This document shows, piece by piece, positions 8,368-16,327 of a stretch of 56,936 nucleotides of DNA. Under the pieces are notes generated by a model. That model was given only the letters and a program-made list of their open reading frames with translations, made no database searches and was not told the DNA's origin. Both the position numbers and the translations under genes were made by a program. Within the stretch, counting starts at the first letter, position 1, and the number at the start of each line of letters is the position of its first letter. Location: the NCBI GenBank assembly GCA_023411575.1, contig JAEYOP010000004.1, positions 1-56,936 of the forward strand. Reading direction: 5' to 3'. This DNA comes from Bacillota bacterium (lineage in GTDB: Bacteria; Bacillota; Clostridia; Acetivibrionales; DTU013).

Positions 8368-9892
8368 ACGTATGTCCACCTTTCCCGGAGCTCATCATCA
8401 TAAGTCCAAGCTCTTCCTTTGTAGACTTACGCGCGTCCACAATTCCCGTTATCTTTCCGCCGGCCAGCACCATGATGTGGTCGCACAGCTCAAGCAATAC
8501 GTCCAGGTCCTCTCCGACGCAGATAACGGCAACGCCTTTCTTTTTCTGCTCGTTGAGCAGATTGTAAATAGTATAGGAGGAATTGATATCCAGTCCCCGG
8601 ACCGGATAGGCCACCATCAGCACCGTAGGGCTGGAGGCGATCTCCCTTCCGAGGAGGACCTTCTGTACATTTCCGCCGGAAAGCTTCCGTACGGGGGTGT
8701 CAATGCCCGGCGTCGCTACGTCCAGCTTATCAACGACGGCAAGCGCCAGGTCCTTTGGTTTCCTGCGGTCCGCATAGAAGTGCTTCCCGCTTTTGTAGCT
8801 CCGGAGCATCATGTTGTCAATCAGGTCCATGGAGCCTACAAGGCCCATGCCGAGCCGGTCCTCCGGGACAAACGCCAGACTGATGTGCAAGTCCCTGATA
8901 TCGGCCGCCTTCATATCCGAAATCTTTTCCGTCGTCCCTTCCGGCGAATAATACAGGATTTCGCCGTTTTCAATGGGCTGGAGCCCCGCTATGGCTTCCA
9001 GCAGCTCTTTCTGCCCGCTTCCCGCAATGCCTGCAATGCCCAGGATTTCACCGCTGGAGGCATGGAAGGAGATCTCCTTGAGGATCGTCAGCCCTTCCGC
9101 ATTCCGGCTGGTAATCCCTCGGACCTCGATCCGTTTCTGGGGCTTTACCGGGTCCGTACGGTCGATGTCCAGGCTGACCCTGGCGCCGACCATCATTTCC
9201 GTCAGGGAATTGACCGTGGCTTCCGCCGTCTCCACGGTACCGATATACTTGCCCTTCCGCAGCACCGCGACACGGTCCGACAATTCCAGGACCTCGTTGA
9301 GCTTATGGGTAATGATGATAATGGATTTCCCGGCCTTCCTCATATTGCGGAGCACGTCGAAAAGCTTCTTCGTCTCCTGGGGAGTCAGGACGGCGGTAGG
9401 CTCGTCCAGGATCAGAATATCCGCTCCGCGGTATAATACCTTGACGATCTCCACCGTTTGCTTCTGGGATACGGACATGTCATAGATTTTTTGGGAAGGA
9501 TTCAGGTCGAATCCGTACTTTTTGGTGAGCTGGCTGATCTCCGCCATTACCTGGTTCATTTTCAGGAGCTCCCCGCCGGGCAGGCCCAGAATGATGTTTT
9601 CGGCGGCGGTCAGCACGTTGATCAGCTTGAAATGCTGGTGGATCATTCCGATGCCCAGGGCAAAGGAATCCTTCGGAGAGCGGATGGTCACTTCCCTGCC
9701 GCCGATGAAAATCTGCCCCTCGTCCGGGAAATAGATCCCGGAAAGCATGTTCATCAGCGTCGTCTTGCCGCTTCCGTTCTCGCCCAGGATGGAGAGTATC
9801 TCCCCCTTCCGGACGGACAGGCTGATGCCGTCGTTGGCCGTGACATCGCCAAAACGCTTCGTGACATTCCGTAATTCAATTGCGTTTTCCAT
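8351..9892 (-). CDS. Nucleoside ABC transporter ATP-binding protein, two-domain NupO/YufO type
   Basis: Energises the importer. The 513-residue protein holds two ABC domains in tandem, as in sugar and nucleoside importers. The first has Walker A GENGSGKTT and Walker B LILDEPTAVLT. The second has a degenerate P-loop (GIAGSGQKE), the signature LSGGN and the family-typical Walker B variant ending in VRGLD, suggesting one main hydrolysis site. The ATG at 9892 has AGGA upstream; a longer start at 9928 is less likely. A MITE-like palindrome separates it from the binding-protein gene and may alter expression of the three downstream genes. Confidence 0.9.
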   Translation of the reverse strand: MENAIELRNVTKRFGDVTANDGISLSVRKGEILSILGENGSGKTTLMNMLSGIYFPDEGQIFIGGREVTIRSPKDSFALGIGMIHQHFKLINVLTAAENIILGLPGGELLKMNQVMAEISQLTKKYGFDLNPSQKIYDMSVSQKQTVEIVKVLYRGADILILDEPTAVLTPQETKKLFDVLRNMRKAGKSIIIITHKLNEVLELSDRVAVLRKGKYIGTVETAEATVNSLTEMMVGARVSLDIDRTDPVKPQKRIEVRGITSRNAEGLTILKEISFHASSGEILGIAGIAGSGQKELLEAIAGLQPIENGEILYYSPEGTTEKISDMKAADIRDLHISLAFVPEDRLGMGLVGSMDLIDNMMLRSYKSGKHFYADRRKPKDLALAVVDKLDVATPGIDTPVRKLSGGNVQKVLLGREIASSPTVLMVAYPVRGLDINSSYTIYNLLNEQKKKGVAVICVGEDLDVLLELCDHIMVLAGGKITGIVDARKSTKEELGLMMMSSGKGGHTYEHRK

Positions 9893-9956
9893 TGCATTTT
9901 CCTGTTTCACAAAAATCCTCCGTCGCACTCGCGCAAGATCCCTCGATAAAGCGTTA

Positions 9957-10113
9957 GGAATGACCGAATCATAAATTCCGGTTCTGGAGCGGTTATTTTT
10001 CGCCCTTACTTCGTTGTCGTCAGTTGCAATAAGCCAATTATTACGCCTTCCTCCGCCTAGTAAGGACGAAAAATCCCTCGCTCAAGAATCCGGTTTTATG
10101 ATTCGGTCATCCC
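9957..10113. mobile_element. MITE-like 157-bp palindromic element with TTA target duplication
   Basis: Two imperfect inverted arms of about 54 bp (9957-10010 and 10060-10113, roughly 80 percent matched by eye) flank a loop of about 49 bp. The termini are GGAATGACCGAATCATAAA on the left and the complement of GGGATGACCGAATCATAAA on the right. The element is bracketed by TTA at 9954-9956 and 10114-10116, consistent with a 3-bp target duplication. It contains no coding frame. It lies inside the operon between the binding-protein and ATPase genes, so its transcript should fold into a very long hairpin. Confidence 0.6.
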
Positions 10114-10188
10114 TTAGCAGAACTGCCTTGCGGCAGTTCCGCATAATAAAATCATCCGTTATGATCGTCCTGTCTGTAGAAAGCAGGA

Positions 10189-11457
10189 TTATTTGGTCTT
10201 CTCCGTAATGCCGTCGATCCTCAGGTCAAAGGCCGGTGCGGAAATCAGTTCGGACTCATGGAAATATCCGTCCTTTACATAATCCGCATACTTGGCGTTC
10301 TTGTCGTCGGCCTTGATGAAATCGTCCACGGACTTGCCGCCAACGGTGAAGGTGTTGGTATCAAACACATGCAGTGTGCCGGCTTTGAGCGCCGCTTCCA
10401 CTTCGGCCACTTTTTCGGCCGTTCCTTTGGCAATGGCTTTTTCATTCAGCGGAGAGATCGCTACGGCTCCATCCTTGTATCCCTGGCACCAGTCGGTGTC
10501 GATGGCCTTGCCGTCGACCACGCACTGAGCCGCGTAGGTGTAGTACGGGCCCCAGTTAATGGTAGCGGAAGTCAAAGCGTTGTTGGGTGCTACGGAGGTC
10601 ATGTCCACGTTGTATCCAACGCACGGTACGCCGGCCTTTTCACAAGCTGTGGGCGCACCCGTCGTGTCGGCATGCTGGCTGATCAGTACGCAGCCGTCTG
10701 CGATCAACTGGGTGGCGACTTCGTTTTCGCCTGCCATATCAGCCCAGCTGTTGGTATACTGGACTTCCATGGTAACGGAAGGACAAATGCTCTTTGCTCC
10801 GAGGTAGAAGGAGGTATAACCGGAAACCACTTCCGCATACGGATATGCGCCGACATAGCCCATTTTCGCCTTGTCTGCGGTGATCTTGCCGCTGTCGATC
10901 ATTTCTTTCAGCTTCAAGCCGGCAACGACGCCCGATACATAACGAGATTCGTAAACAGCCGTGAAGTAGTTGTGCATGTTTGCCAGGCCGGAGGTTTTCG
11001 CCTGATAGCCCGTTGCGTGGCAGAACTGGATGTCGGGATATTCTTTTGCCGCCTGCATCATGTAGCTTTCATGACCAAAGCTGTTTGCAAAAATAATGTT
11101 ACATCCTTCTTCCGCAAGGTCCACCGCCGCGTCATAGCAGGATTCGTCTTCCTTGATCCCCGTCTTCTCGATGACCTGGTCCTCGGACAGGCCGAGAGCC
11201 TTGGCCATCTCGTCGATTCCCTTCATATGGGCTGCCGTATAGCCTTCATTTTCATCGCCGATATAGATTACGCCCACCTTAATGGAAGACGCCTTGCTCG
11301 CCGGCTCCGTTGCCGCCGCAGTTTCAGCCGCAGCCGCTTCCGTGCCGGACACGGCCGCTTCAGTAGCCCCCGTCCCCTTGTCGGCGGCAGAACCGCAACC
11401 TGCCAGAAGGCCAAGCACCATTACCGCTGCAAGCAATAAACCCAAACCCTTTTTCAT
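10189..11457 (-). CDS. BMP-family nucleoside-binding lipoprotein
   Basis: This is the extracellular substrate-binding lipoprotein of the importer encoded downstream. The 422-residue product starts at the ATG at 11457 behind GGAGGG. It has a hydrophobic signal ending in the lipobox LLAGC, a Thr/Ala-rich linker of about 35 residues, then a BMP (PnrA/Med-like) periplasmic-binding fold. BMP proteins bind purine nucleosides in characterised cases. The gene follows xpt by 58 bp and is probably under the same guanine riboswitch. A longer frame to 11532 lacks a ribosome binding site and would spoil the signal peptide. Confidence 0.9.
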   Translation of the reverse strand: MKKGLGLLLAAVMVLGLLAGCGSAADKGTGATEAAVSGTEAAAAETAAATEPASKASSIKVGVIYIGDENEGYTAAHMKGIDEMAKALGLSEDQVIEKTGIKEDESCYDAAVDLAEEGCNIIFANSFGHESYMMQAAKEYPDIQFCHATGYQAKTSGLANMHNYFTAVYESRYVSGVVAGLKLKEMIDSGKITADKAKMGYVGAYPYAEVVSGYTSFYLGAKSICPSVTMEVQYTNSWADMAGENEVATQLIADGCVLISQHADTTGAPTACEKAGVPCVGYNVDMTSVAPNNALTSATINWGPYYTYAAQCVVDGKAIDTDWCQGYKDGAVAISPLNEKAIAKGTAEKVAEVEAALKAGTLHVFDTNTFTVGGKSVDDFIKADDKNAKYADYVKDGYFHESELISAPAFDLRIDGITEKTK

Positions 11458-11515
11458 TTGATACCCTCCTCTAATTTTGTGTCTTTTCGACAACTTTATA
11501 ACATAATGCTTCCGC

Positions 11516-12088
11516 TTATGTTCGAAAAACAATCTTTCCGTCGATCATGGCGTCGACGATGGCAAGGGACTCCAGCCGGACCCCTCTTGCCCTCAGGTCC
11601 TTCCCGCCCTGCTGGAAGCCTTTTTCGATGACGATGCCGACGCCGGCAAGGCTTGCGCCCGCCTGCTCTACGATATCGATCAGGCCGTTTACGGCCCTTC
11701 CGGCCGCAAGGAAATCGTCCACGATCAGGACGCGGTCGCCGGCGGAAAGGTATTTCCTGGAGACCCGGATTTTATAGGTTTTCTGGCGGGTAAACGAATA
11801 GACTTCGCTCTGGAACACCTCCGCGTCCTGGTTGGCCGCTTCGGTCTTTTTGGCAAATACGACCGGAACACCCAGGTGACGGGCGGTCATGCAAGCCACC
11901 GCAATACCCGATGCTTCTACGGTAAGAATTTTCGTGATTCTTTCGTTTTGAAATTTGCTGCTGAATTCGGAGCCGATTTCATCCAGGAGGGATGCGTCGA
12001 TCTGATGGTTTAAAAAGCTGTCCACCTTGAGTATGTTGCTGCCTATTACCTTGCCTTCCGTTACAATTCTCCGTTTTAACGTTTCCAT
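11516..12088 (-). CDS. xpt: Xanthine phosphoribosyltransferase
   Basis: Converts xanthine (and poorly guanine) plus PRPP to the nucleotide in purine salvage. The 190-residue protein shows the PRPP-binding motif VLIVDDFLAAG and the conserved beginning METLKRRI, followed by LKVDSFLNHQID, as in Bacillus Xpt. That similarity decides the start at 12088 rather than 12115. It is the first gene after the guanine riboswitch and is followed by the nucleoside importer, giving an uptake-plus-salvage operon that should be shut off when guanine is plentiful. Confidence 0.95.
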   Translation of the reverse strand: METLKRRIVTEGKVIGSNILKVDSFLNHQIDASLLDEIGSEFSSKFQNERITKILTVEASGIAVACMTARHLGVPVVFAKKTEAANQDAEVFQSEVYSFTRQKTYKIRVSRKYLSAGDRVLIVDDFLAAGRAVNGLIDIVEQAGASLAGVGIVIEKGFQQGGKDLRARGVRLESLAIVDAMIDGKIVFRT

Positions 12089-12223
12089 GATCAGGCGGAT
12101 AATCCTTTCCAGCATTTCTTCAGAATTGGCATCCGTTTCGGTGGGGATAAAGAGGAGGAGATGCTGCTGTTTTCTGCATCAAACAGAAGACACGGTGTCC
12201 TTTCATGGAATGACACCTGCAAA

Positions 12224-12296
12224 ACCCCGTAGCCGGGCTGTTTTCGGCAGCCAGTAGAAACTTTCGGTCCTTATCACCGGAATTATACGAGTATGC
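12224..12296 (-). promoter_or_regulatory. Guanine riboswitch (purine class)
   Basis: On the minus strand the core elements are in order: P1 5' strand CTCGTATAA, a GGTGATAAGG P2 region, the junction AGTTTCTAC, a CTGGCTG..CAGCC P3 stem, then GGCTACGGG closing P1. The base at the specificity position is C (GGCTACG), as in guanine sensors; adenine sensors have T. It precedes xpt and a nucleoside importer. A GGTGTC/GACACC hairpin follows but its T-tract is poor, so the expression platform is unsure. Confidence 0.9.
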
Positions 12297-12334
12297 GACA
12301 ATTTGTGAAGTTTCTCGTCAAATAAGACAAAATT

Positions 12335-12363
12335 ATTGTATCCTATCAATATTTAAAATGCAA
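12335..12363 (-). promoter_or_regulatory. Promoter of the xpt/nucleoside importer operon
   Basis: TTGCAT (12358-12363) and TACAAT (12335-12340) lie on the minus strand with a 17-bp spacer, about 45 bp ahead of the riboswitch aptamer. Confidence 0.55.
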
Positions 12364-12390
12364 TAAGCATTCTGCACAAAACGGAATATG

Positions 12391-12421
12391 TTGCAAATAC
12401 ACGTAACTTGCATGGTATAAT
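12391..12421 (+). promoter_or_regulatory. Promoter of the FAD-dependent dehydrogenase gene
   Basis: An extended -10, TGGTATAAT (hexamer 12416-12421), has TTGCAA (12391-12396) 19 bp upstream. Because transcription would begin near 12428, the in-frame ATG at 12408 cannot be the start, which supports 12456. Confidence 0.5.
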
Positions 12422-12455
12422 AGGGAAGGATAAAAACATTCAGGCGGTGGAAAGA

Positions 12456-13856
12456 ATGAAAAACGGAATTTATGATGTGGCAATCATCGGATGCGGCACG
12501 GCGGGAATCTTCGCGGGCTACGAGCTGGCGGAAAGCCTGCCTTCCCTGAGCGTCGTCATGATCGAGCAGGGCAGGGACATCTATACCCGGAAATGCCCTA
12601 CGATCGAAAACCGGACGATCGATTGCATAAAATGCCAGTCCTGCAGTATCATGAACGGCTTCGGCGGGGCGGGGGCCTATTCCGACGGCAAATTCAATTT
12701 CACGACGCAGTTCGGCGGATGGCTTTCCGAATACCTTCCGGAAGCGGAAGTCATGCGGCTTTTTGAATATATCGACAGCGTCAACGTGAAATTCGGGGCG
12801 ACGGAGGAACGGTTCAGCACGAAAAGCACGGAAGCCATCCAGATCGAAAAGAAGGCGCTCCAGAACGACCTGCACCTTCTGCACGCGGTTGTCAAGCACC
12901 TTGGAACGGAAAACAACCTGAAAATCCTGATGCGGCTGTACGAGCACCTGAAGGAAAGAGTGGAGATCCGCTGCAAGACGGAAGTAAAAAAGATCGTGCC
13001 GGAAAACGGCATTTATACGCTCCAGCTTGGAAACGGCGACACCATAAAGTGCCGCTACCTGATCAACGCACCGGGCCGTTCCGGCGCGGAGTGGTTCTCC
13101 AAGCAGTGCAAGGAGCTCAGCCTGTCGCTTATAAACAACCAGGTGGACATCGGCGTGCGGGTCGAACTGCCTGCGAAAGTGTTCGAGCATATTACGGATG
13201 TGGTTTACGAATCAAAGCTCATGTACCGGACAAAACAGTACGGCGACATCGTCCGGACCTTCTGCATGAATCCTTACGGGCACGTGGTATCGGAAAACGT
13301 GGACGGAATCATCACCGTTAACGGACACAGCTATACGGACCCGGCCTTGAGGAGCGAGAATACCAATTTTGCGCTGCTGGTCAGCAACCGGTTCACCCAG
13401 CCCTTCAATGAGCCCTATCAGTACGGAAAACGCATCGCGTCGCTCTCGAATATGCTGGGCGGCGGCGTTCTGGTGCAGCGGTTCGGCGACCTGGTAAAAG
13501 GGATCCGGACAAACGATCACCGGCTCGGGCAAAGCTTCACCAGACCCACCCTGAAGGCGACGCCCGGGGACCTCAGCCTTGTGCTGACAAAGCGGCATCT
13601 GGACAATCTTATTGAAATGATCTACGCCCTGGACAAGATCGCACCCGGTACGGCCAACTACGATACGCTGCTCTACGGCGTCGAAGTCAAATTCTACAGC
13701 TCCAGGCTGGAGCTGTCCCGTGAGCTGGAAACCACGCTCCCCAACATGTTTGCCATCGGGGACGGCGCGGGTATCACCAGAGGCCTGTCCCAGGCCAGTG
13801 CAAGCGGCGTTTATGTGGCGCGCATCATAAAGGAAAGAATCGTGAAACAGGGCTAA
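12456..13856 (+). CDS. FAD-dependent dehydrogenase (COG2509-like)
   Basis: A 466-residue flavoprotein with an N-terminal dinucleotide-binding fold (IIGCGTAG near residue 10), a second nucleotide contact near the C-terminus (AIGDGAGITRG), and no signal or membrane segment. It resembles the uncharacterised COG2509 family of FAD-dependent dehydrogenases. Four cysteines (one in RKCPT, then CIKCQSC) cluster near residues 49-68 and could be redox-active or bind a metal. The ATG at 12456 follows GGTGG and agrees with the promoter. It is transcribed divergently from the xpt operon and ends in a terminator shared with the convergent thiT. Substrate unknown. Confidence 0.75.
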   Translation: MKNGIYDVAIIGCGTAGIFAGYELAESLPSLSVVMIEQGRDIYTRKCPTIENRTIDCIKCQSCSIMNGFGGAGAYSDGKFNFTTQFGGWLSEYLPEAEVMRLFEYIDSVNVKFGATEERFSTKSTEAIQIEKKALQNDLHLLHAVVKHLGTENNLKILMRLYEHLKERVEIRCKTEVKKIVPENGIYTLQLGNGDTIKCRYLINAPGRSGAEWFSKQCKELSLSLINNQVDIGVRVELPAKVFEHITDVVYESKLMYRTKQYGDIVRTFCMNPYGHVVSENVDGIITVNGHSYTDPALRSENTNFALLVSNRFTQPFNEPYQYGKRIASLSNMLGGGVLVQRFGDLVKGIRTNDHRLGQSFTRPTLKATPGDLSLVLTKRHLDNLIEMIYALDKIAPGTANYDTLLYGVEVKFYSSRLELSRELETTLPNMFAIGDGAGITRGLSQASASGVYVARIIKERIVKQG

Positions 13857-13875
13857 ACAAGCCTGAGCAGAAGAT

Positions 13876-13912
13876 GGGACAGGCCCCTCGCAAGAGACCT
13901 GTCCCTTTGTTT
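13876..13912 (+). terminator. Rho-independent terminator after the FAD-dehydrogenase gene
   Basis: GGGACAGG (13876-13883) pairs with CCTGTCCC (13898-13905), followed by TTTGTTTTGTT. It sits between two convergent genes. Confidence 0.8.
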
Positions 13913-13914
13913 TG

Positions 13915-14451
13915 TTACGTCGCCGTTTTAGGCTCCGGCAGCTTGACGAACTTTAGGATGAGTACGGTCAGAAACACGGTGATAGCGAATTCCGGCAGCA
14001 GATAGGACCCGTTGTAGAGGATCGAATACAGCAGCGGGGACTGTCCTTCGGGAGCGTAGCTGGCATAGGCCACCACGCCGGAAAACGTATGGCACGCAAA
14101 GCGTCCGAATATCCCGGCAAAAACACCGCTGATCAGGCCCGCCGGCGTTTTCTTGAAAAAGCCCGCGATGCCCAGGATTCCAAAGGCAACCGGGTAGTCA
14201 AAAATCAGCGATACCGGATGCAGCGAGAAAACGCCCCCGATGATCAAATCCAGGATCCCATACACTACCCCCGCGAAAATCCCCTGCTTCCCGCCCCACC
14301 GGTAGGCGAACAGGAAAAGCGGAACCATCGCGCCCGCCGTAACAGAGCCGCCCATGGGCATCTCAAACAGCTTTACAAACTCCCCGAGTACAATTGCAAG
14401 TCCAACCATCATGCTGCCCTCAACGAGCATCCATGTATTTCGTTTTTTCAT
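13915..14451 (-). CDS. thiT: Energy-coupled thiamine transporter S-component ThiT
   Basis: The substrate-binding membrane subunit of an ECF-type thiamine importer, which relies on a shared energising module encoded elsewhere. The 178-residue protein has about six hydrophobic segments and matches ThiT in length and pattern. A TPP riboswitch with its own terminator directly upstream strongly supports thiamine as ligand. The ATG at 14451 (MKKRNTW) is chosen because an AGGAG-like site precedes it; the frame extends to 14493 without support. It is the only gene of its transcript and converges on the FAD-dehydrogenase gene. Confidence 0.93.
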   Translation of the reverse strand: MKKRNTWMLVEGSMMVGLAIVLGEFVKLFEMPMGGSVTAGAMVPLFLFAYRWGGKQGIFAGVVYGILDLIIGGVFSLHPVSLIFDYPVAFGILGIAGFFKKTPAGLISGVFAGIFGRFACHTFSGVVAYASYAPEGQSPLLYSILYNGSYLLPEFAITVFLTVLILKFVKLPEPKTAT

Positions 14452-14538
14452 ATTTCTCCTCCAAATCCTTCTTCCGGGACAGTCCCGTTTCATCCGGCCT
14501 TCCGTCCGATCCCCGCACCCGTCTGCGCAAACGGATGC

Positions 14539-14572
14539 AAAAAACCCTCCTACCTGAAACAGATAAGAGGGC
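14539..14572 (-). terminator. Terminator of the TPP riboswitch
   Basis: On the minus strand CCCTC (14567-14571) pairs with GAGGG (14545-14550 region) through a further CTG/CAG pairing, followed by TTTTTT. It lies between the aptamer and the thiT start, the classical transcription-attenuation layout. Confidence 0.8.
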
Positions 14573-14591
14573 TTCCATAAACGATTCCAAA

Positions 14592-14683
14592 GTATGCTCC
14601 CTCCGCCGGCATTATCCGTCTCAGGTTTGATGGGTCGGAACGGTGCAGTTCCCTCTCAGCCGGATTGATCCAGCTCCCCAGAT
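14592..14683 (-). promoter_or_regulatory. TPP riboswitch (THI element)
   Basis: On the minus strand the conserved blocks appear in order: GGGGAGCTGG, GGCTGAGAGGGAA, GACCC, ACCTGAGACGGATAATGCC and GGAGGGAGC. These are the P1, P2/J2-4 and P4/P5 signatures of the thiamine pyrophosphate aptamer. Confidence 0.97.
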
Positions 14684-14701
14684 TTATTCTTTTATGGGTT
14701 T

Positions 14702-14730
14702 ATCATAATACACATCCCGCCCCGTGTCAA
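14702..14730 (-). promoter_or_regulatory. Promoter of the thiT transcript
   Basis: TTGACA (14725-14730) and TATGAT (14702-14707) on the minus strand are spaced by 17 bp, just ahead of the TPP aptamer. Confidence 0.75.
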
Positions 14731-14780
14731 CAAAAACCGGGGAGTTGAATTTCACTGTATGAGAACCTTAAAATTTACCG

Positions 14781-15266
14781 CTATGCGCCGTGCTTTCCGA
14801 ATAGCCTGGCCCTGTTTTTCTCCAGCAGCAGCATCAGCGGATACCCCAGGCCGTAACAGGCGATCAGCTCCCCGAGAGCTACAAAGCCCGCAGTCAGCAA
14901 CAATGGCGCGTTTATCGACAGCTTGAGAATGATGGCTACGAAAATGCCGTTGGCTATGACCGGCGGCAGCGGAGCAAGGAATTTGGATGGCATTTTGGAC
15001 GTAAGAAAAGCCGCCAGCAGGGTGGCCAGACTGCCCAATACGATATCATAGGGTCCCGCCCCTACAAAGATGTTTGCAGTCAGGCAGCCCACAAACAGCC
15101 CCGGTATCGCCGCCGGAGTGAAAAAGGCCAAAACGGTCAGCGCCTCGGCCACCCTGATCTGAATCTGGCCGGAGCCTCCCGGTATAAAGATCGTAAGGGC
15201 GGCGTACAAAGCCGCAATCAACGCCGCTTCCACCAGGTATCTGGTTTTCAATCCTGTTTTGTTCAT
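14781..15266 (-). CDS. queT: Queuosine-precursor ECF transporter S-component QueT
   Basis: Imports a queuosine precursor (preQ1 or related 7-deazaguanine) together with a shared ECF energising module. The 161-residue protein has about five hydrophobic segments and QueT-typical motifs, such as IRVAEALTVLAFFTPAAIPG and LAPLPPVIANG. A preQ1-I-like riboswitch and terminator lie in its roughly 220-nt leader. The ATG at 15266 (MNKTGLK) follows a GGGGGGAGA stretch; the frame runs upstream to 15425 through the terminator and is not coding there. Confidence 0.9.
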   Translation of the reverse strand: MNKTGLKTRYLVEAALIAALYAALTIFIPGGSGQIQIRVAEALTVLAFFTPAAIPGLFVGCLTANIFVGAGPYDIVLGSLATLLAAFLTSKMPSKFLAPLPPVIANGIFVAIILKLSINAPLLLTAGFVALGELIACYGLGYPLMLLLEKNRARLFGKHGA

Positions 15267-15345
15267 ATTGTCTCCCCCCGAACCATCCGCCGGCAACCAA
15301 GCCTCACAGGCAAGCGCATCCGCTTCGCCGCACACGCCGATTCCA

Positions 15346-15368
15346 TAAAAAAAGAGCGTTTCCGCTCT
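15346..15368 (-). terminator. Terminator in the queT leader
   Basis: AGAGCG pairs with CGCTCT around a GAAA tetraloop on the minus strand, followed by seven T. It lies 60 nt after the preQ1 aptamer and 80 nt before the start codon. Confidence 0.85.
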
Positions 15369-15427
15369 GTAAATCAACATCATATGCCCTGTGGCGCCCT
15401 GGATTTTCAGGACCCCATAAAGCATAA

Positions 15428-15469
15428 CCCGTAGTTTTGTTTACAGACAGGATGGTTTCGAACTGTCTT
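15428..15469 (-). promoter_or_regulatory. preQ1-I-like riboswitch upstream of queT
   Basis: On the minus strand a 5-bp stem GACAG/CTGTC encloses TTCGAAACCATC, close to the TTCGNAACC core of preQ1-I aptamers. It is followed by the A-rich tail TAAACAAAACTACGG that would form the H-type pseudoknot. The downstream gene is queT, the expected target. The class was assigned by eye. Confidence 0.75.
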
Positions 15470-15502
15470 ATTGATTTTCTGTCGCAAAAAGCAACCTTGC
15501 TT

Positions 15503-15531
15503 ATTATAAATCCTATTTGGCAAAACCGCAA
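15503..15531 (-). promoter_or_regulatory. Promoter of the queT transcript
   Basis: TTGCGG (15526-15531) and a perfect TATAAT (15503-15508) with a 17-bp spacer on the minus strand, about 30 bp upstream of the preQ1 aptamer. Confidence 0.6.
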
Positions 15532-15575
15532 CTTATTTCTGCGTTTCTATCTCTTTGTTCGTTCCTGCATGCGGC

Positions 15576-16304
15576 TCATCCTTCAAACAGATCCTCCATG
15601 GACACCTGAAGTCCTTCGAAACACTCCGACAGGACATATGGGTCCGCACCCTTTCGATATCCCCTGTTGTTGAGGATATCGTTATTTCCAAGAGAATATA
15701 CCAGAACATGCTCATTGGGAGGGTCGATTATCCAATATTCGCTCACGCCGCATTGCCTATACAGGTCAAGCTTTTTCAGCATATCCTTGCTTCTGGTGGA
15801 AGGCGACAGCACTTCAACAACCAGTGTGGGAATCCCTTTATATTTTCCTTCCTTGTCAACGCTTTTTTTGTCGCACATGACAAGGATATCCGGCTGCACA
15901 ACACAAATATTATCCTCTGCTTTAAAGAAAGTAACATCGAACGGTGCTGTCAGCGGTACGCATTTCTTCCCCTTGAACCAGTTATAAAAGGCTCCATGAA
16001 CTTCGTGTATGATGTGCTGATGCATGAAGGAAGGGGATGCCATATTGTAAACCACCCCGTCAATCAACTCAAACCGCTGATCGGATCCTTCCACAAGTTC
16101 AAGGAATTCTTCATAGGTCACCCAGCCGCTTTTGGTACTGTATTCGGCGGCTTCTTCCATAATACCGGCACCGTTGGACTTTTCGCAGGGCAGGATCCTG
16201 GCTACATCCTTTCCCTTTTTTGTAACAATGATCTCCTCATTTACCTCAACATATTTGAGATATTTCCCAAAATTGTTCTGCACCTTGGTTGACGGCACTT
16301 TCAT
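15576..16304 (-). CDS. Phd/YefM antitoxin domain fused to a Uma2 (DUF820) nuclease
   Basis: The 242-residue product joins two modules. Residues 1-45 look like a Phd/YefM antitoxin DNA-binding domain (NNFGKYLKYV, EEIIVTKKGKDVARILPC). From about residue 60 a Uma2-family PD-(D/E)XK domain follows (FELIDGVVY, QPDILVM, VVEVLSPSTRSKD), with the acidic residues expected for metal-dependent cleavage. Uma2 biological roles are poorly known. The ATG at 16304 follows GAGGTG. The -10 box overlaps a perfect palindrome, suggesting that the Phd domain represses its own gene. No separate RelE/Doc toxin is next to it. A short antitoxin-like remnant occurs at 26158-26268. Confidence 0.8.
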   Translation of the reverse strand: MKVPSTKVQNNFGKYLKYVEVNEEIIVTKKGKDVARILPCEKSNGAGIMEEAAEYSTKSGWVTYEEFLELVEGSDQRFELIDGVVYNMASPSFMHQHIIHEVHGAFYNWFKGKKCVPLTAPFDVTFFKAEDNICVVQPDILVMCDKKSVDKEGKYKGIPTLVVEVLSPSTRSKDMLKKLDLYRQCGVSEYWIIDPPNEHVLVYSLGNNDILNNRGYRKGADPYVLSECFEGLQVSMEDLFEG

Positions 16305-16327
16305 CACTTTCACCTCGATTATAGCTA

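Noticed and set aside
12333..13190. Open frame (285 codons) on the minus strand opposite the FAD-dehydrogenase
   Set aside because: It covers the promoter and start of the convincingly coding plus-strand gene and has no recognisable domain.
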